Virus record (IMG/VR): IMGVR_UViG_3300017527_001189
Location: 1-27,805 of that record
Source of the DNA: a virus
DNA length: 27,805 nt
Strand: one strand, 5' to 3'
Position numbers and translations under genes: made by a program. Each line of letters opens with the position of its first letter. The stretch's first letter is position 1. Under the pieces are notes generated by a model that had not been told where the DNA came from, ran no database searches, and saw only the letters and a program-made list of their open reading frames with translations. This document shows positions 7,432 through 16,000 of this stretch, one piece after another.

Positions 7432-8064
7432 ATGGCAAAAGTAGCATATGAGACAATCGTTGGGCATGAGGATTTTGATTACAATGATTTTAAACAAGTA
7501 GTAAAGGACTTGAATGATTCAGGTTTATTAGAGAAAAAAGTCAATTTTGTTGGTAAGAAAGAAGTGGCTGTAAAGGCATTTCTGGATGCAGTGGAAAGGT
7601 TTTCTGATGAAGATGTGAGGAAAATGCCAGACGCAGCATTTGATATGAACAACAATTTCATTGATATCTTAGAAAACGCAGAGGCAGACGGTGAAGAAAG
7701 TGAAGGTGAAGAAGAGGGTGAAAGTGAGGGTGGAGATGGTAGTGCAGAAACCAATAGTGTAGAAGTTGAAAATAAACAAAAGAAAAAGAAGGAAGTTAAG
7801 AACAAAAAGGCCCAAAAGGAAAAGAAACCCTTTAAAAAGAAGGACAAATCAAAATATACCCGTTCTAACGCTCTTGTTGAATCATTACCTGAAAAAGAAG
7901 AAACAAAAACAAGAACCCAGATGGTAAATGATGCTAATCAACTTTATATTGAAAATGGTGGAAACGATAACTTGAAAGTTGCAAAGGCGCTTTTAAATTA
8001 TGTTATGCCGTCACTTCTTCTTTTAAGAATATTAACAAAAGACAAAGAAGAATATAAAAGATGA
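7432..8064 (+). CDS. Unknown protein with acidic then basic low-complexity linker
   Basis: 210-aa protein. The start has GAGAAAGGAGAAC upstream. The first 80 residues look like a small folded domain (HEDFDYNDFKQVVKDL, then an EVAVKAFLDAVERF helix). They are followed by about 30 residues rich in Glu, Gly and Ser, then about 35 rich in Lys, then a C-terminal helical part of about 55 residues. Such a charge-segregated linker is common in chromatin- or nucleic-acid-associated proteins, but no function can be assigned. It is the first gene after promoter-like copy 2 and overlaps the radical SAM gene by ATGA. Confidence 0.72.
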   Translation: MAKVAYETIVGHEDFDYNDFKQVVKDLNDSGLLEKKVNFVGKKEVAVKAFLDAVERFSDEDVRKMPDAAFDMNNNFIDILENAEADGEESEGEEEGESEGGDGSAETNSVEVENKQKKKKEVKNKKAQKEKKPFKKKDKSKYTRSNALVESLPEKEETKTRTQMVNDANQLYIENGGNDNLKVAKALLNYVMPSLLLLRILTKDKEEYKR

Positions 8065-8987
8065 AACCTTATCAAGGAATAGAGCATCAATGGTTAAATG
8101 ATGGATATAAAATATGGATTTGCAACAATATTTTATATGCGTCTATTATTTTTACTTGGAAAGTAAATGAAGTCATTTCTTTAATAAAAAATCAAAAAAG
8201 AAAGGCAATTGTTGGTGGCCCAGGAGCTATTTTAATGAGTTCTCACTTTGATAATATCGCAGAAGTGAGAACTCATTTAGATTTTATCGAACCTGTTACA
8301 CTACATAATCCCTTTGCGACTTTTACAACAAGAGGCTGTGTTAATAATTGTAAATTTTGTGCTGTTCCAAAAATAGAAGGAAAGTTCAAAGAAATATCCA
8401 ATTTTATTCCAAGACCTATTATTTGTGATAACAATTTTTTAGTATCAAGTAAAAAACATTTTAATAAAGTAATTGATAGCTTAAAACAAATGCCATATGT
8501 TGATTTTAATCAAGGATTAGAGGCAAAATATTTTACATCAGCTAAAGCTGATAGAATCGCTGAATTAAAAAACGTAAAAATCAGATTTGCATTTGATGTC
8601 ATAGAAGATGAAAAATTTATTATTGATGCGATTAATCTTGCAAAGAAAAAGGGATTTAAAAAAATTAGTTGTTATGTCCTTATTGGTTTCAATGACACTC
8701 CGTCAGATGCTTTGTACCGAGCAAAACTTCTTAGAAAGTTAAATATCTATGTTTATTGCATGAGATATCAACCATTGGATTCTCTTCAAAAAGATTCATA
8801 TATTTCTCCTAATTGGACAGATTATGAATTGAAAAGAGTTAAAAATTATTGGAAATGGCCACTCAATATTCCATTTGAAGAATACGAAACAAGAAAAGAC
8901 ACGTCAAATTTAGGATTTGGTTTAATAGACAGAAGAGGAATTAAAATAAGAAAGGAATTATACAAGGAGGAAATTAATGAAAATTAA
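8061..8987 (+). CDS. Radical SAM superfamily protein
   Basis: 308-aa protein with the radical SAM cluster motif CX3CX2C at Cys93, Cys97 and Cys100 (RGCVNNCKFC), preceded by a glycine-rich VGGPGA at about 51-56. Downstream strands FNQGLEAKYF, FAFDVIEDEKF and CYVLIGFNDTPSDAL fit a partial TIM barrel. The family uses a 4Fe-4S cluster and S-adenosylmethionine to generate a radical; the substrate here is unknown. It resembles uncharacterised radical SAM proteins in other phages. It is ATGA-coupled to the gene before it and overlaps the sliding clamp start by 11 bases. That position may mean nucleotide, tRNA or DNA modification, but this is not shown. Confidence 0.82.
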   Translation: MKPYQGIEHQWLNDGYKIWICNNILYASIIFTWKVNEVISLIKNQKRKAIVGGPGAILMSSHFDNIAEVRTHLDFIEPVTLHNPFATFTTRGCVNNCKFCAVPKIEGKFKEISNFIPRPIICDNNFLVSSKKHFNKVIDSLKQMPYVDFNQGLEAKYFTSAKADRIAELKNVKIRFAFDVIEDEKFIIDAINLAKKKGFKKISCYVLIGFNDTPSDALYRAKLLRKLNIYVYCMRYQPLDSLQKDSYISPNWTDYELKRVKNYWKWPLNIPFEEYETRKDTSNLGFGLIDRRGIKIRKELYKEEINEN

Positions 8988-9996
8988 AAAAGAAGAAATG
9001 CTGGATATTATGAAAAAAGTTTATGATAGTATTATCAGTAATGCATCAAATATAAGTGATAATACATCAGGACTAATTATATTTAATAATAAAACAATAA
9101 CTGGTTTTAATGAAGAGATAGCTGTAAATTATCCTTTTAAAACTGACCTAAAATGTGCTGTAAGGCTAACCGAATTATATAAACTACTACAGAAAGTTAA
9201 AGATGACTCTATTACCCTTTTAATAGAAGGCAATGAGTTGATTTTAGAAGCTAAAAATATTGATGCTGGTTTCCCACTTATTAAAGATTATACTGTACCA
9301 GATATTAATAACAAGATTGATGATTGGGAAAACTTGCCTGCCGGGTTTATCGATGGAATACAATTCTGCTCATTTTCTGTCTCAACAGACATTTCTGATG
9401 GTATCTTAGTTGCTCTTGAAATAAAGAATGATCATATAAGAACGACAGATAATTATCGTTTAACAGACTACTATATGGAAAGTAAAATCAAGTCTCCATT
9501 CCTTTTACACCAAAAATTCATTAAACCTATTATCGCCCATAATCCAATTAAAGTTTCTCAAGATGAATCATGGCTATATTTTTGTGATGAAAAAGATGGG
9601 ATTCTTAGTGTAAGGAAATTGGCTGAAAGTTACCCAGAAATAGATGAGTTTTTTAATATTAAAAAAATAGAAAATATTACATTCTCATCTAAATTAGAAG
9701 GAATATTAGATAGAGTTAGGACCCTTGCATTAGATGAAAATAACAATGAAAATGTTACTATTACAATTAACAATGATGAGATTATTTGTGAATGCCAAGG
9801 GAAATATGGATGGGTTGTTGAAACGATAAAGAATCAAACAAAACATAAAATAAAAAAGGAACTTAAATTTATTGCTGGTATTCAACATTTAACTCAAATT
9901 TTAGATAAAACAAAAACAGCAATTATTGGTGAGAATAGGTTGTTATTCGAACATGAAAACTTCAAACATGTTATCGTTACTACCCCATCAGAATAA
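8977..9996 (+). CDS. dnaN: DNA polymerase III beta-type sliding clamp
   Basis: 339-aa protein with the layout of the three-domain DnaN clamp: a first domain with LIEGNELILEAKN, a second-domain signature RTTDNYRLTDYYM near 145-160 (cellular clamps have ATDGHRLA), the clamp-like AESYPEIDEFF (cellular SFPDY), and a beta-rich C-terminal domain. Cellular clamps are about 365 residues, so it is slightly short. It would encircle DNA and tether the DnaE-type polymerase, loaded by the clamp loader at 17558. The start has CAAGGAGG seven bases upstream and overlaps the previous gene. Divergence is high; the call rests on fold pattern and on polymerase and loader genes in the same window. Confidence 0.78.
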   Translation: MKIKKEEMLDIMKKVYDSIISNASNISDNTSGLIIFNNKTITGFNEEIAVNYPFKTDLKCAVRLTELYKLLQKVKDDSITLLIEGNELILEAKNIDAGFPLIKDYTVPDINNKIDDWENLPAGFIDGIQFCSFSVSTDISDGILVALEIKNDHIRTTDNYRLTDYYMESKIKSPFLLHQKFIKPIIAHNPIKVSQDESWLYFCDEKDGILSVRKLAESYPEIDEFFNIKKIENITFSSKLEGILDRVRTLALDENNNENVTITINNDEIICECQGKYGWVVETIKNQTKHKIKKELKFIAGIQHLTQILDKTKTAIIGENRLLFEHENFKHVIVTTPSE

Positions 9997-10009
9997 TAAA
10001 TAATAAGCT

Positions 10010-10036
10010 ATTTTTAAAAACAGTATATACTACTAT
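10010..10036 (+). promoter_or_regulatory. Promoter-like AT element (copy 3, degenerate -10)
   Basis: T5 (10011-10015), A5 (10016-10020), CAGTATA, then overlapping TATACT (10026-10031) and TACTAT (10031-10036) in place of TATAAT. It lies in the gap between the sliding clamp and the ParB-like gene. Confidence 0.5.
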
Positions 10037-10045
10037 TAAAAAATA

Positions 10046-10099
10046 GAGAACATCGATTCTCGACTATGCCATGGCTGTCTGATAAGGCGTTAATTAACG
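10046..10099 (+). promoter_or_regulatory. Palindrome cluster upstream of ParB-like gene (possible operators)
   Basis: Three inverted repeats follow the promoter-like element: GAGAA/TTCTC around CATCGA (10046-10061), GCCATGGC (10068-10075) flanked by GAC and GTC, and a perfect 12-bp palindrome CGTTAATTAACG (10088-10099). They lie in the leader of a gene encoding a predicted DNA-binding protein, so autoregulation is plausible but only inferred. Confidence 0.4.
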
Positions 10100-10115
10100 G
10101 TGAAAGAAGGAAAGA

Positions 10116-11378
10116 ATGGATATTAAAAGTGGATTTGGTTTAGTTGGACAATCACAAAAAATTAACTATAAGAAGCTCAAAAAGCCCAGAAAACTTAAAA
10201 GGCTTAAAAAGTATAAAGGGAAATTAAATTATAAAGAGGTTATAAATGAAAGTGAAAAATTATTCTCAAGGTTAGAAGAATTAAATGTCCCGACAAAAAT
10301 TGAAGCAATAAATAAATTGAGATCGATTCTTCACAAACATAGCCCTTTTTCGGAAGAACCTGTTGATTTTGTTCAATGGGTACCAATAAACAAAATAGAG
10401 GCGAATGATTATAACCCTAATATTGTTGCCCCACCAGAAATGAAATTGCTCGAACGCTCTATAAAGGAAGATGGTTATACACAACCAATTGTAGCATGGT
10501 ATAGAAACGATAATTATGAAATTATTGACGGGTTTCATAGACACCGTGTTGGCAGAGAATGCAAAATTATCACCGAGAAAGTTAAAGGGTATTTACCATT
10601 AACAATTATCAACACTAACGGCCAAGAGAGTAAAGGTAACCGTATTGCGTCAACAATACGGCATAACAGAGCAAGAGGTAAACATACAATAATGGGGATG
10701 TCAGATATAGTTCTTGAATTAAAAAATAGAAATTGGACCAATGAAAGAATAGCAAAAAATTTAGGCATGGATCAAGATGAAATATTAAGATTATGCCAAA
10801 TTACAGGCTTAACAAAGTTATTTGCAGATCAAGGATTTTCTAAATCTTGGGATATTGAAGGGGATATTGATGAACATGATTTCGAAGAACTTTCTGATGA
10901 TGTAGAGACATATGGAGAAGAAGTAACTAATGTAAGAACTGTAAACACAAACGACAATACCAGAATATTCCATACTTGGGATAAATGGGAGTGCGCTAAA
11001 GCAGGTTTATATAAAACATCAAAAGAAGGCATGACAAAAGAAGAGTGTGAACAAGCATACTGCAATTTTTTATCTGATTTAGATAGATTTGCCGAAGCCC
11101 TTGAACGCGTTATAACAGAATGGAAATTCTCTTGTGAACAGTATCTTACGAATAGTGCAATGAATAGAATTGCTTGGTTAGGGCAAGCCTCTATGTGTTA
11201 TGCGACAGGTATTCCTGCTGCCTTTAGAAGTGGCTTTTATTTATTATCAGAAGAACAACAAATAAAAGCTAATGAAAAGGCACTTATTTATTTAAATAAG
11301 TGGCTTGAAAAAAATAACCGTAAAAAAGTTACAATGGAAGAAGCAGAATCTTTTAGTAGACAATCAGATATTTATTAA
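10116..11378 (+). CDS. ibrB: ParB/sulfiredoxin-fold protein, IbrB-like, with extra C-terminal domain
   Basis: 420-aa protein. A basic N-terminus is followed at about 88-145 by a ParB-like domain with VPINKIEANDYNPN, the SIKEDGYTQPIVAW strand-helix and the GFHRHR box (139-144). The conserved STIRHNRARGKH comes next, then a helical HTH-like part (WTNERIAKNLGMDQDEILRL). From about 285 a second domain begins (TWDKWECAKAGLY, later RIAWLGQASMCYATGIPAAF) that I have seen in phage proteins but cannot name. ParB-like proteins of this type pair with PAPS-reductase-like proteins, as in IbrB/IbrA, reported to activate prophage genes in E. coli. The partner gene lies 190 bases downstream. A regulatory or DNA-modifying role is possible. 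Confidence 0.75.
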   Translation: MDIKSGFGLVGQSQKINYKKLKKPRKLKRLKKYKGKLNYKEVINESEKLFSRLEELNVPTKIEAINKLRSILHKHSPFSEEPVDFVQWVPINKIEANDYNPNIVAPPEMKLLERSIKEDGYTQPIVAWYRNDNYEIIDGFHRHRVGRECKIITEKVKGYLPLTIINTNGQESKGNRIASTIRHNRARGKHTIMGMSDIVLELKNRNWTNERIAKNLGMDQDEILRLCQITGLTKLFADQGFSKSWDIEGDIDEHDFEELSDDVETYGEEVTNVRTVNTNDNTRIFHTWDKWECAKAGLYKTSKEGMTKEECEQAYCNFLSDLDRFAEALERVITEWKFSCEQYLTNSAMNRIAWLGQASMCYATGIPAAFRSGFYLLSEEQQIKANEKALIYLNKWLEKNNRKKVTMEEAESFSRQSDIY

Positions 11379-11392
11379 AAAGTAGAGGAACT

Positions 11393-11578
11393 ATGAAAAA
11401 AATCATAGAAATCACATTTTTGAAAAATTCAATATCCAATCAGATCAATCATATTATAAACAACGAATTTAGCAAATTAGATATTGATGAAATTGTTGAA
11501 GTTAAAAATAGAATCAATCAATCTATATGTAACAAAATTGAAAAAATGGCAGATAGGGCCTTAAAAAATGGCCATTAA
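11393..11578 (+). CDS. Small helical protein between the IbrB-like and IbrA-like genes
   Basis: 61-aa protein with no family I recognise. A GAGG lies upstream and the end overlaps the start of the PAPS-reductase-like gene by 11 bases, so coupled translation is likely. It is mainly helical, with alternating Ile/Asn-rich and charged segments (EIVEVKNRINQSICNKIEKM). Its position inside the conserved gene pair suggests an accessory or antitoxin-like partner, but there is no direct evidence. Confidence 0.6.
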   Translation: MKKIIEITFLKNSISNQINHIINNEFSKLDIDEIVEVKNRINQSICNKIEKMADRALKNGH

Positions 11579-12782
11579 AAGATATAGAAAAATAAATGTT
11601 TTAACAGCGGCAAGAGATCGGATTAAGATAATATTTGATAATTTTGAACGCATATATTGCGCTTTTTCAGGTGGGAAAGATAGTAGTGTAATGTTTCACC
11701 TTATTATGGATGAGGCTATAAAAAGAGATAGAAAAGTTGGCGTAATGTTAATAGATTTTGAAGCGCAATATAGTGAAACAATAAAACATGCCCGCGAGAT
11801 GTTTGCCATATATAAGAATAACATAGATAGACATTGGATATGTGTCCCTATGCTTTTAAGAAATGCTGTTACTAATTTCGAACCAAGATGGATTGCTTGG
11901 GATCCTTCAAAAAAAGATATTTGGGTTAGAGATAAGCCAATAGAGGCAAAAACAGAAAAAGATTATCCCTTTTTTATTGCGGAAATGGAATTTGAAGAGT
12001 TTATAATCTTATTCGCTGAATGGTATAGCCGAGGACAACGAACAGCTGGATTTGTTGGGATTAGAGCAGACGAAAGCCTTCATAGATATTGTGCAATAGC
12101 AACTTGGGAAAAAATTGGTAAAACTTTCAATGGGTATAGATGGACAACAAAAATAGCTAAAAACTGTTATAATATCTATCCTATTTATGATTGGAAAACA
12201 GAAGACATATGGAGATACCATTCAAAATATCCAGATAAAATACATAATGAAATATATGATAAAATGCAAATGGCAGGAGTTAAAATAAGTCAACAAAGAC
12301 TTTGTCAACCATATGGCGATGATCAAAGAAGAGGATTATGGTTATATCATATCCTTGAACCACAAACATGGTTTAAATTAATTGCAAGAGTGAATGGGGC
12401 AAATTCTGGCGCTTTATATATAAAAGAAACTGGTAATATGACAGGTTATAATAAAGTTACTAAACCGGATAATCATACATGGAAAAGTTTTTGTAATATG
12501 TTACTTCAAACTATGCCAAAAAAAACAAGAGACCATTATATAATTAGATTCAAAAAATTTATTTATGGGTGGAGTAGAAGAGGCTATTCTACTATCCCAG
12601 AAGAGGTACCATTGGAATTAGAAAGTAAATGCTGGGCTCCATCATGGAGAAGACTATGTAGAGTTTTATTAAGAAATGATTATTGGTGTAAAGGGTTAGG
12701 GATGGTTCAACCTAAAAGCGAAGCATATGGAAGATATCTTGAAATCAAAAGAAAAAAGAAATTAGATGACAAAATTAAATAA
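11568..12782 (+). CDS. ibrA: PAPS-reductase-like PP-loop protein, IbrA-like (DUF3440 type)
   Basis: 404-aa protein with the PP-loop SGGKDS at about 34-39, followed by the helix SSVMFHLIMDEAIKR and a strand VMLIDFEAQY. This is the N-type ATP pyrophosphatase fold of PAPS reductase and DndC. Later features match the IbrA/DUF3440 group: GIRADESLHRY, IYPIYDWKTEDIWRY, LCQPYGDDQRRGLW and the C-terminal KCWAPSWRRLCRVLLRNDY. It is unlikely to reduce sulfate, because assimilation genes are absent. It more likely adenylates an unknown substrate together with the ParB-like partner. A role in nucleic-acid modification or transcription activation is inferred from relatives. Translation appears coupled to the small gene before it. 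Confidence 0.8.
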   Translation: MAIKRYRKINVLTAARDRIKIIFDNFERIYCAFSGGKDSSVMFHLIMDEAIKRDRKVGVMLIDFEAQYSETIKHAREMFAIYKNNIDRHWICVPMLLRNAVTNFEPRWIAWDPSKKDIWVRDKPIEAKTEKDYPFFIAEMEFEEFIILFAEWYSRGQRTAGFVGIRADESLHRYCAIATWEKIGKTFNGYRWTTKIAKNCYNIYPIYDWKTEDIWRYHSKYPDKIHNEIYDKMQMAGVKISQQRLCQPYGDDQRRGLWLYHILEPQTWFKLIARVNGANSGALYIKETGNMTGYNKVTKPDNHTWKSFCNMLLQTMPKKTRDHYIIRFKKFIYGWSRRGYSTIPEEVPLELESKCWAPSWRRLCRVLLRNDYWCKGLGMVQPKSEAYGRYLEIKRKKKLDDKIK

Positions 12783-13005
12783 CATTATTCAAGAAATCAA
12801 AGATGAAATTGATTTTTCAAATGAAAAATTCAAACCTGGATTCAACTCAAATCAAGAATGGTTAGGTACATTGAGAGAAGAATACAAGGAACTTGAACAA
12901 GAAATATTTAACAGCAAAGAAGTTTGGGAAGGCAACTCAAAAATGAAAAAAGAAGCAATTCAAGTTGCAGCAATGGCAATCAAAGGAATTCTATCACTAT
13001 GTTAG
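12766..13005 (+). CDS. Small MazG-like protein
   Basis: 79-aa all-helical protein with the acidic EEYKELEQE helix and the EAIQVAAMAIKGI helix typical of small phage relatives of the MazG/dUTPase-like nucleotide pyrophosphohydrolase fold. Such proteins may hydrolyse nucleoside triphosphates, but at this length it may be a structural relative without full activity. It starts inside the end of the PAPS-reductase-like gene and ends four bases into the polymerase gene, so all three are probably translated from one message. Confidence 0.65.
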   Translation: MTKLNNIIQEIKDEIDFSNEKFKPGFNSNQEWLGTLREEYKELEQEIFNSKEVWEGNSKMKKEAIQVAAMAIKGILSLC

Positions 13006-16000
13006 ACTTTGCACATCTCCATGTACATTCAGAATATTCGTTATTAGATGGATTTGGTACAGCTGAAAATTATGCTAAAAAAGCAAAAGAAATCGGGTAT
13101 AAATATCTCGCTTTGACAAATCATGGCAATGTCGATGGCTGCATTGATTTTCAAAAACAATGTCTAAAGCATGGAATAAAACCCATCCTTGGTTGTGAAT
13201 TTTACATTGTCCCTGACGCAACCAAAAGAGAAAACAAGGACAGAAAGCATATTACTATCCTTGCCAAAAACCAAGAAGGATGGCAGAATATTCTTCAAAT
13301 GCTCACGTTTGCTAACCTTGAAGGATTCTACTACAAACCACGTATAGATTATAAATGTCTATTAAATCATCTTAATGGTCTGGTTATCATGTCTGCCTGT
13401 ACCGCAACATTTATAACCGACTATGATTTCCTGGTAACATTAACCAATGCAATGCCAGATATAAATGACTTCTATTTAGAAGTCATGCCACACAACTTCA
13501 AAGAGCAGAAGGAATTGAATAAATATATCATATCAATTGCAGATGAATTAAAATGGACAATAGTAGCCACCAATGACTGTCACTATATAGAAAAGAATGA
13601 TTGGAAGGCGCAAGAAGTCTTGCTCGCCATCCAAACAAAGGCAAAATGGAATGACAAAGAACGATTTAAATTTCAAATGAAAGGACTCCACCTAAAAACT
13701 CCCGCCGAAATGTTTCAAGCCTTCCTGAAACAAAATTCCCTTACAAAAAATGAAATACTAAGAGCAATGAACAACACCATTGAAATAGCGGAGAAATGTG
13801 CGGGATTTAGAATTAAAAGACAGAAAATCCATCTCCCAGAAGTCCCCGAATATGCTGGCCAGGATAAGGCGGAAATTCTTTGGTCACTCTGCCAAAAAGG
13901 CATCAAAAATATAGATAAAAACGAATGGAAGAAAAATAAACTTCAATACCTCGCAAGACTTAAAGAGGAATTTGATCTTATTACAAGTAAAAAGTTTGAA
14001 GGCTATTTTCTTATCGTTTACGAATTAATAAATTGGTGTAAAGAGAACGATATAATGGTGGGACCTGGAAGAGGATCGGTTGGTGGATCGTTAATCTCTT
14101 ATCTTTTAGACATCACTTGTGTTGACCCATTGGAGTACGACCTTTTGTTTTCACGGTTCATTTCAGAAGAACGGATTGACTATCCAGATATAGATATTGA
14201 TTTTGAGGATCGAAAAAGGGATTTAGTCAAACAGCATCTCGAAGATCTCTATGGCAAGGGTAACATTGCAAGCGTCTCCACATTTCTTACAATGAAAGGG
14301 CGCGGGGCAATCCGTGATGTCGCAAGAGTCTTCGACATACCATATAAACAAGTCGATGAGTTTGCAAAAACAATTGACGACGCAACCGGTAAAGATAAAA
14401 CAGGGGAGATTCAACAAGCAATTAACCAAACTAATGAAGGGAGGCAATTTTACAATAAATATCCTGAGGTAGTTAACTTTGCTATGAAACTTGAAGGGCA
14501 GATTAAAGGGGTTGGTCAACATGCAGCGGCATCGATTATATCAGCCGACCTAATTGCAGATGGAACAAGAGCGCATCTTATAAAGCGGAAAGGCAATATA
14601 GCTATAAACTGGGCGATGGAGGACTCAGAATATGTTGGTCTAATAAAATTAGACATACTGGGTCTAAGCACATTGAGCATCTTAAGTGAGACAAAGAAAC
14701 TTATTAAACAAAATCACAATGCTGATCTAACTTACAGAGATATTATTCCAAATGACAAAACTGTATTGAATGAATTTGCATTAGGACATAATGAGGGAGT
14801 CTTTCAATTTAGCACCTACGGTCTAACTGATCTTTGTAAGAAAATGAAGATAAAAACTTTCGAGGATCTGGTTGTTTCCAATTCGTTGTATAGACCAGGC
14901 ACACTACGAAGTGGTATGGTTGATGAATATCTAAAGAGAAAAAATGGCAGAAAGTTTAAAGGTTTGCATCCGAAAATTGATGGAATAACAAAAGATACAT
15001 TTGGTATAATTATATTCCAAGAACAAGTGATGAACCTCGCCTACCAATTAGCTGGAATGCCGTGGAAAGACGCCGATAAAATTAGAAAGGTTATTGGTAA
15101 ATCAAAGGGCACAAAAGAACTCCATAAGTTCAAAGAACAATTTGTCAATGGTTGTGTTGAAAATAAGACGTTGAATAAAAAAGTCGCCTCTAAACTATGG
15201 AATGACTTAGAGAGCTTTGGTGGATATGGCTTCAACCGTAGTCATTCTGTTGAATATTCATTAATTGGTTACTGGACGCAGTGGTTTAAAACCTATTACC
15301 CAACAGAATTTATTTGTGCATCATTAACATTTGGAAGCGAAGGGAATAAGGAATCGCTTATAAAAGAAGCTTTAAGATTGGGATTGAAATTAGTGCTACC
15401 TAAAGTTGGTATTTCCGATTCACATAAATGGGTTGCAAAAGATAACTATCTTTACATCCCATTTATAGAAGTTAAGGGGTTTGGTGATAAGACATCAAAA
15501 ACTGCATCGGTATTTAAAAGAAAAGCTCCTGCGAAAAGACAAGGATTCTTTGGTATAAAAGATAAAGCCAAAGAACAATCAAATAATAAAAAAACAAAGA
15601 TGGAGAAGATTTTAGATGACATAGGTGCATTTGATAATAATACTCAAATACCAGATACGGCAAAAGATTATTTTTCATTTCAAATCAGTCAAAATCCAAA
15701 ATTAATCTATCCAGAATTATTTAAAATTATGAACCCAAGAAAATATAAAGTCCAAATAAACGATATTATAAAAGGCCAAATAAATAAAATACCAGTCATA
15801 CAAAAGAAACGGTTCCGAAATACCGATATTATTCATTGCGATAAATGTGAGCTAAGAAATGAATGCACAAAACCAGTGCCTTCCTCAATGGGTATCTACA
15901 ATATTATGATATGCGCGGAGGCCCCTGGAAAGGATGAAGACAAACAAGGCATGGGGTTCGTGGGCCGTGCAGGTAATGATATTTTATGGCCAGAGATAGA

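Noticed and set aside
7479-7847. Long minus-strand reading frame opposite the acidic/lysine-rich gene
   Set aside because: It mirrors the low-complexity GAA/AAG-rich coding strand, has no ribosome-binding site and encodes a Ser/Phe-rich chain typical of antisense shadows.
12924-12998. Upstream (TTG) start of the polymerase gene
   Set aside because: This stretch overlaps the MazG-like gene in another frame and adds residues with no polymerase similarity; the PHP domain begins right at ATG 12999.
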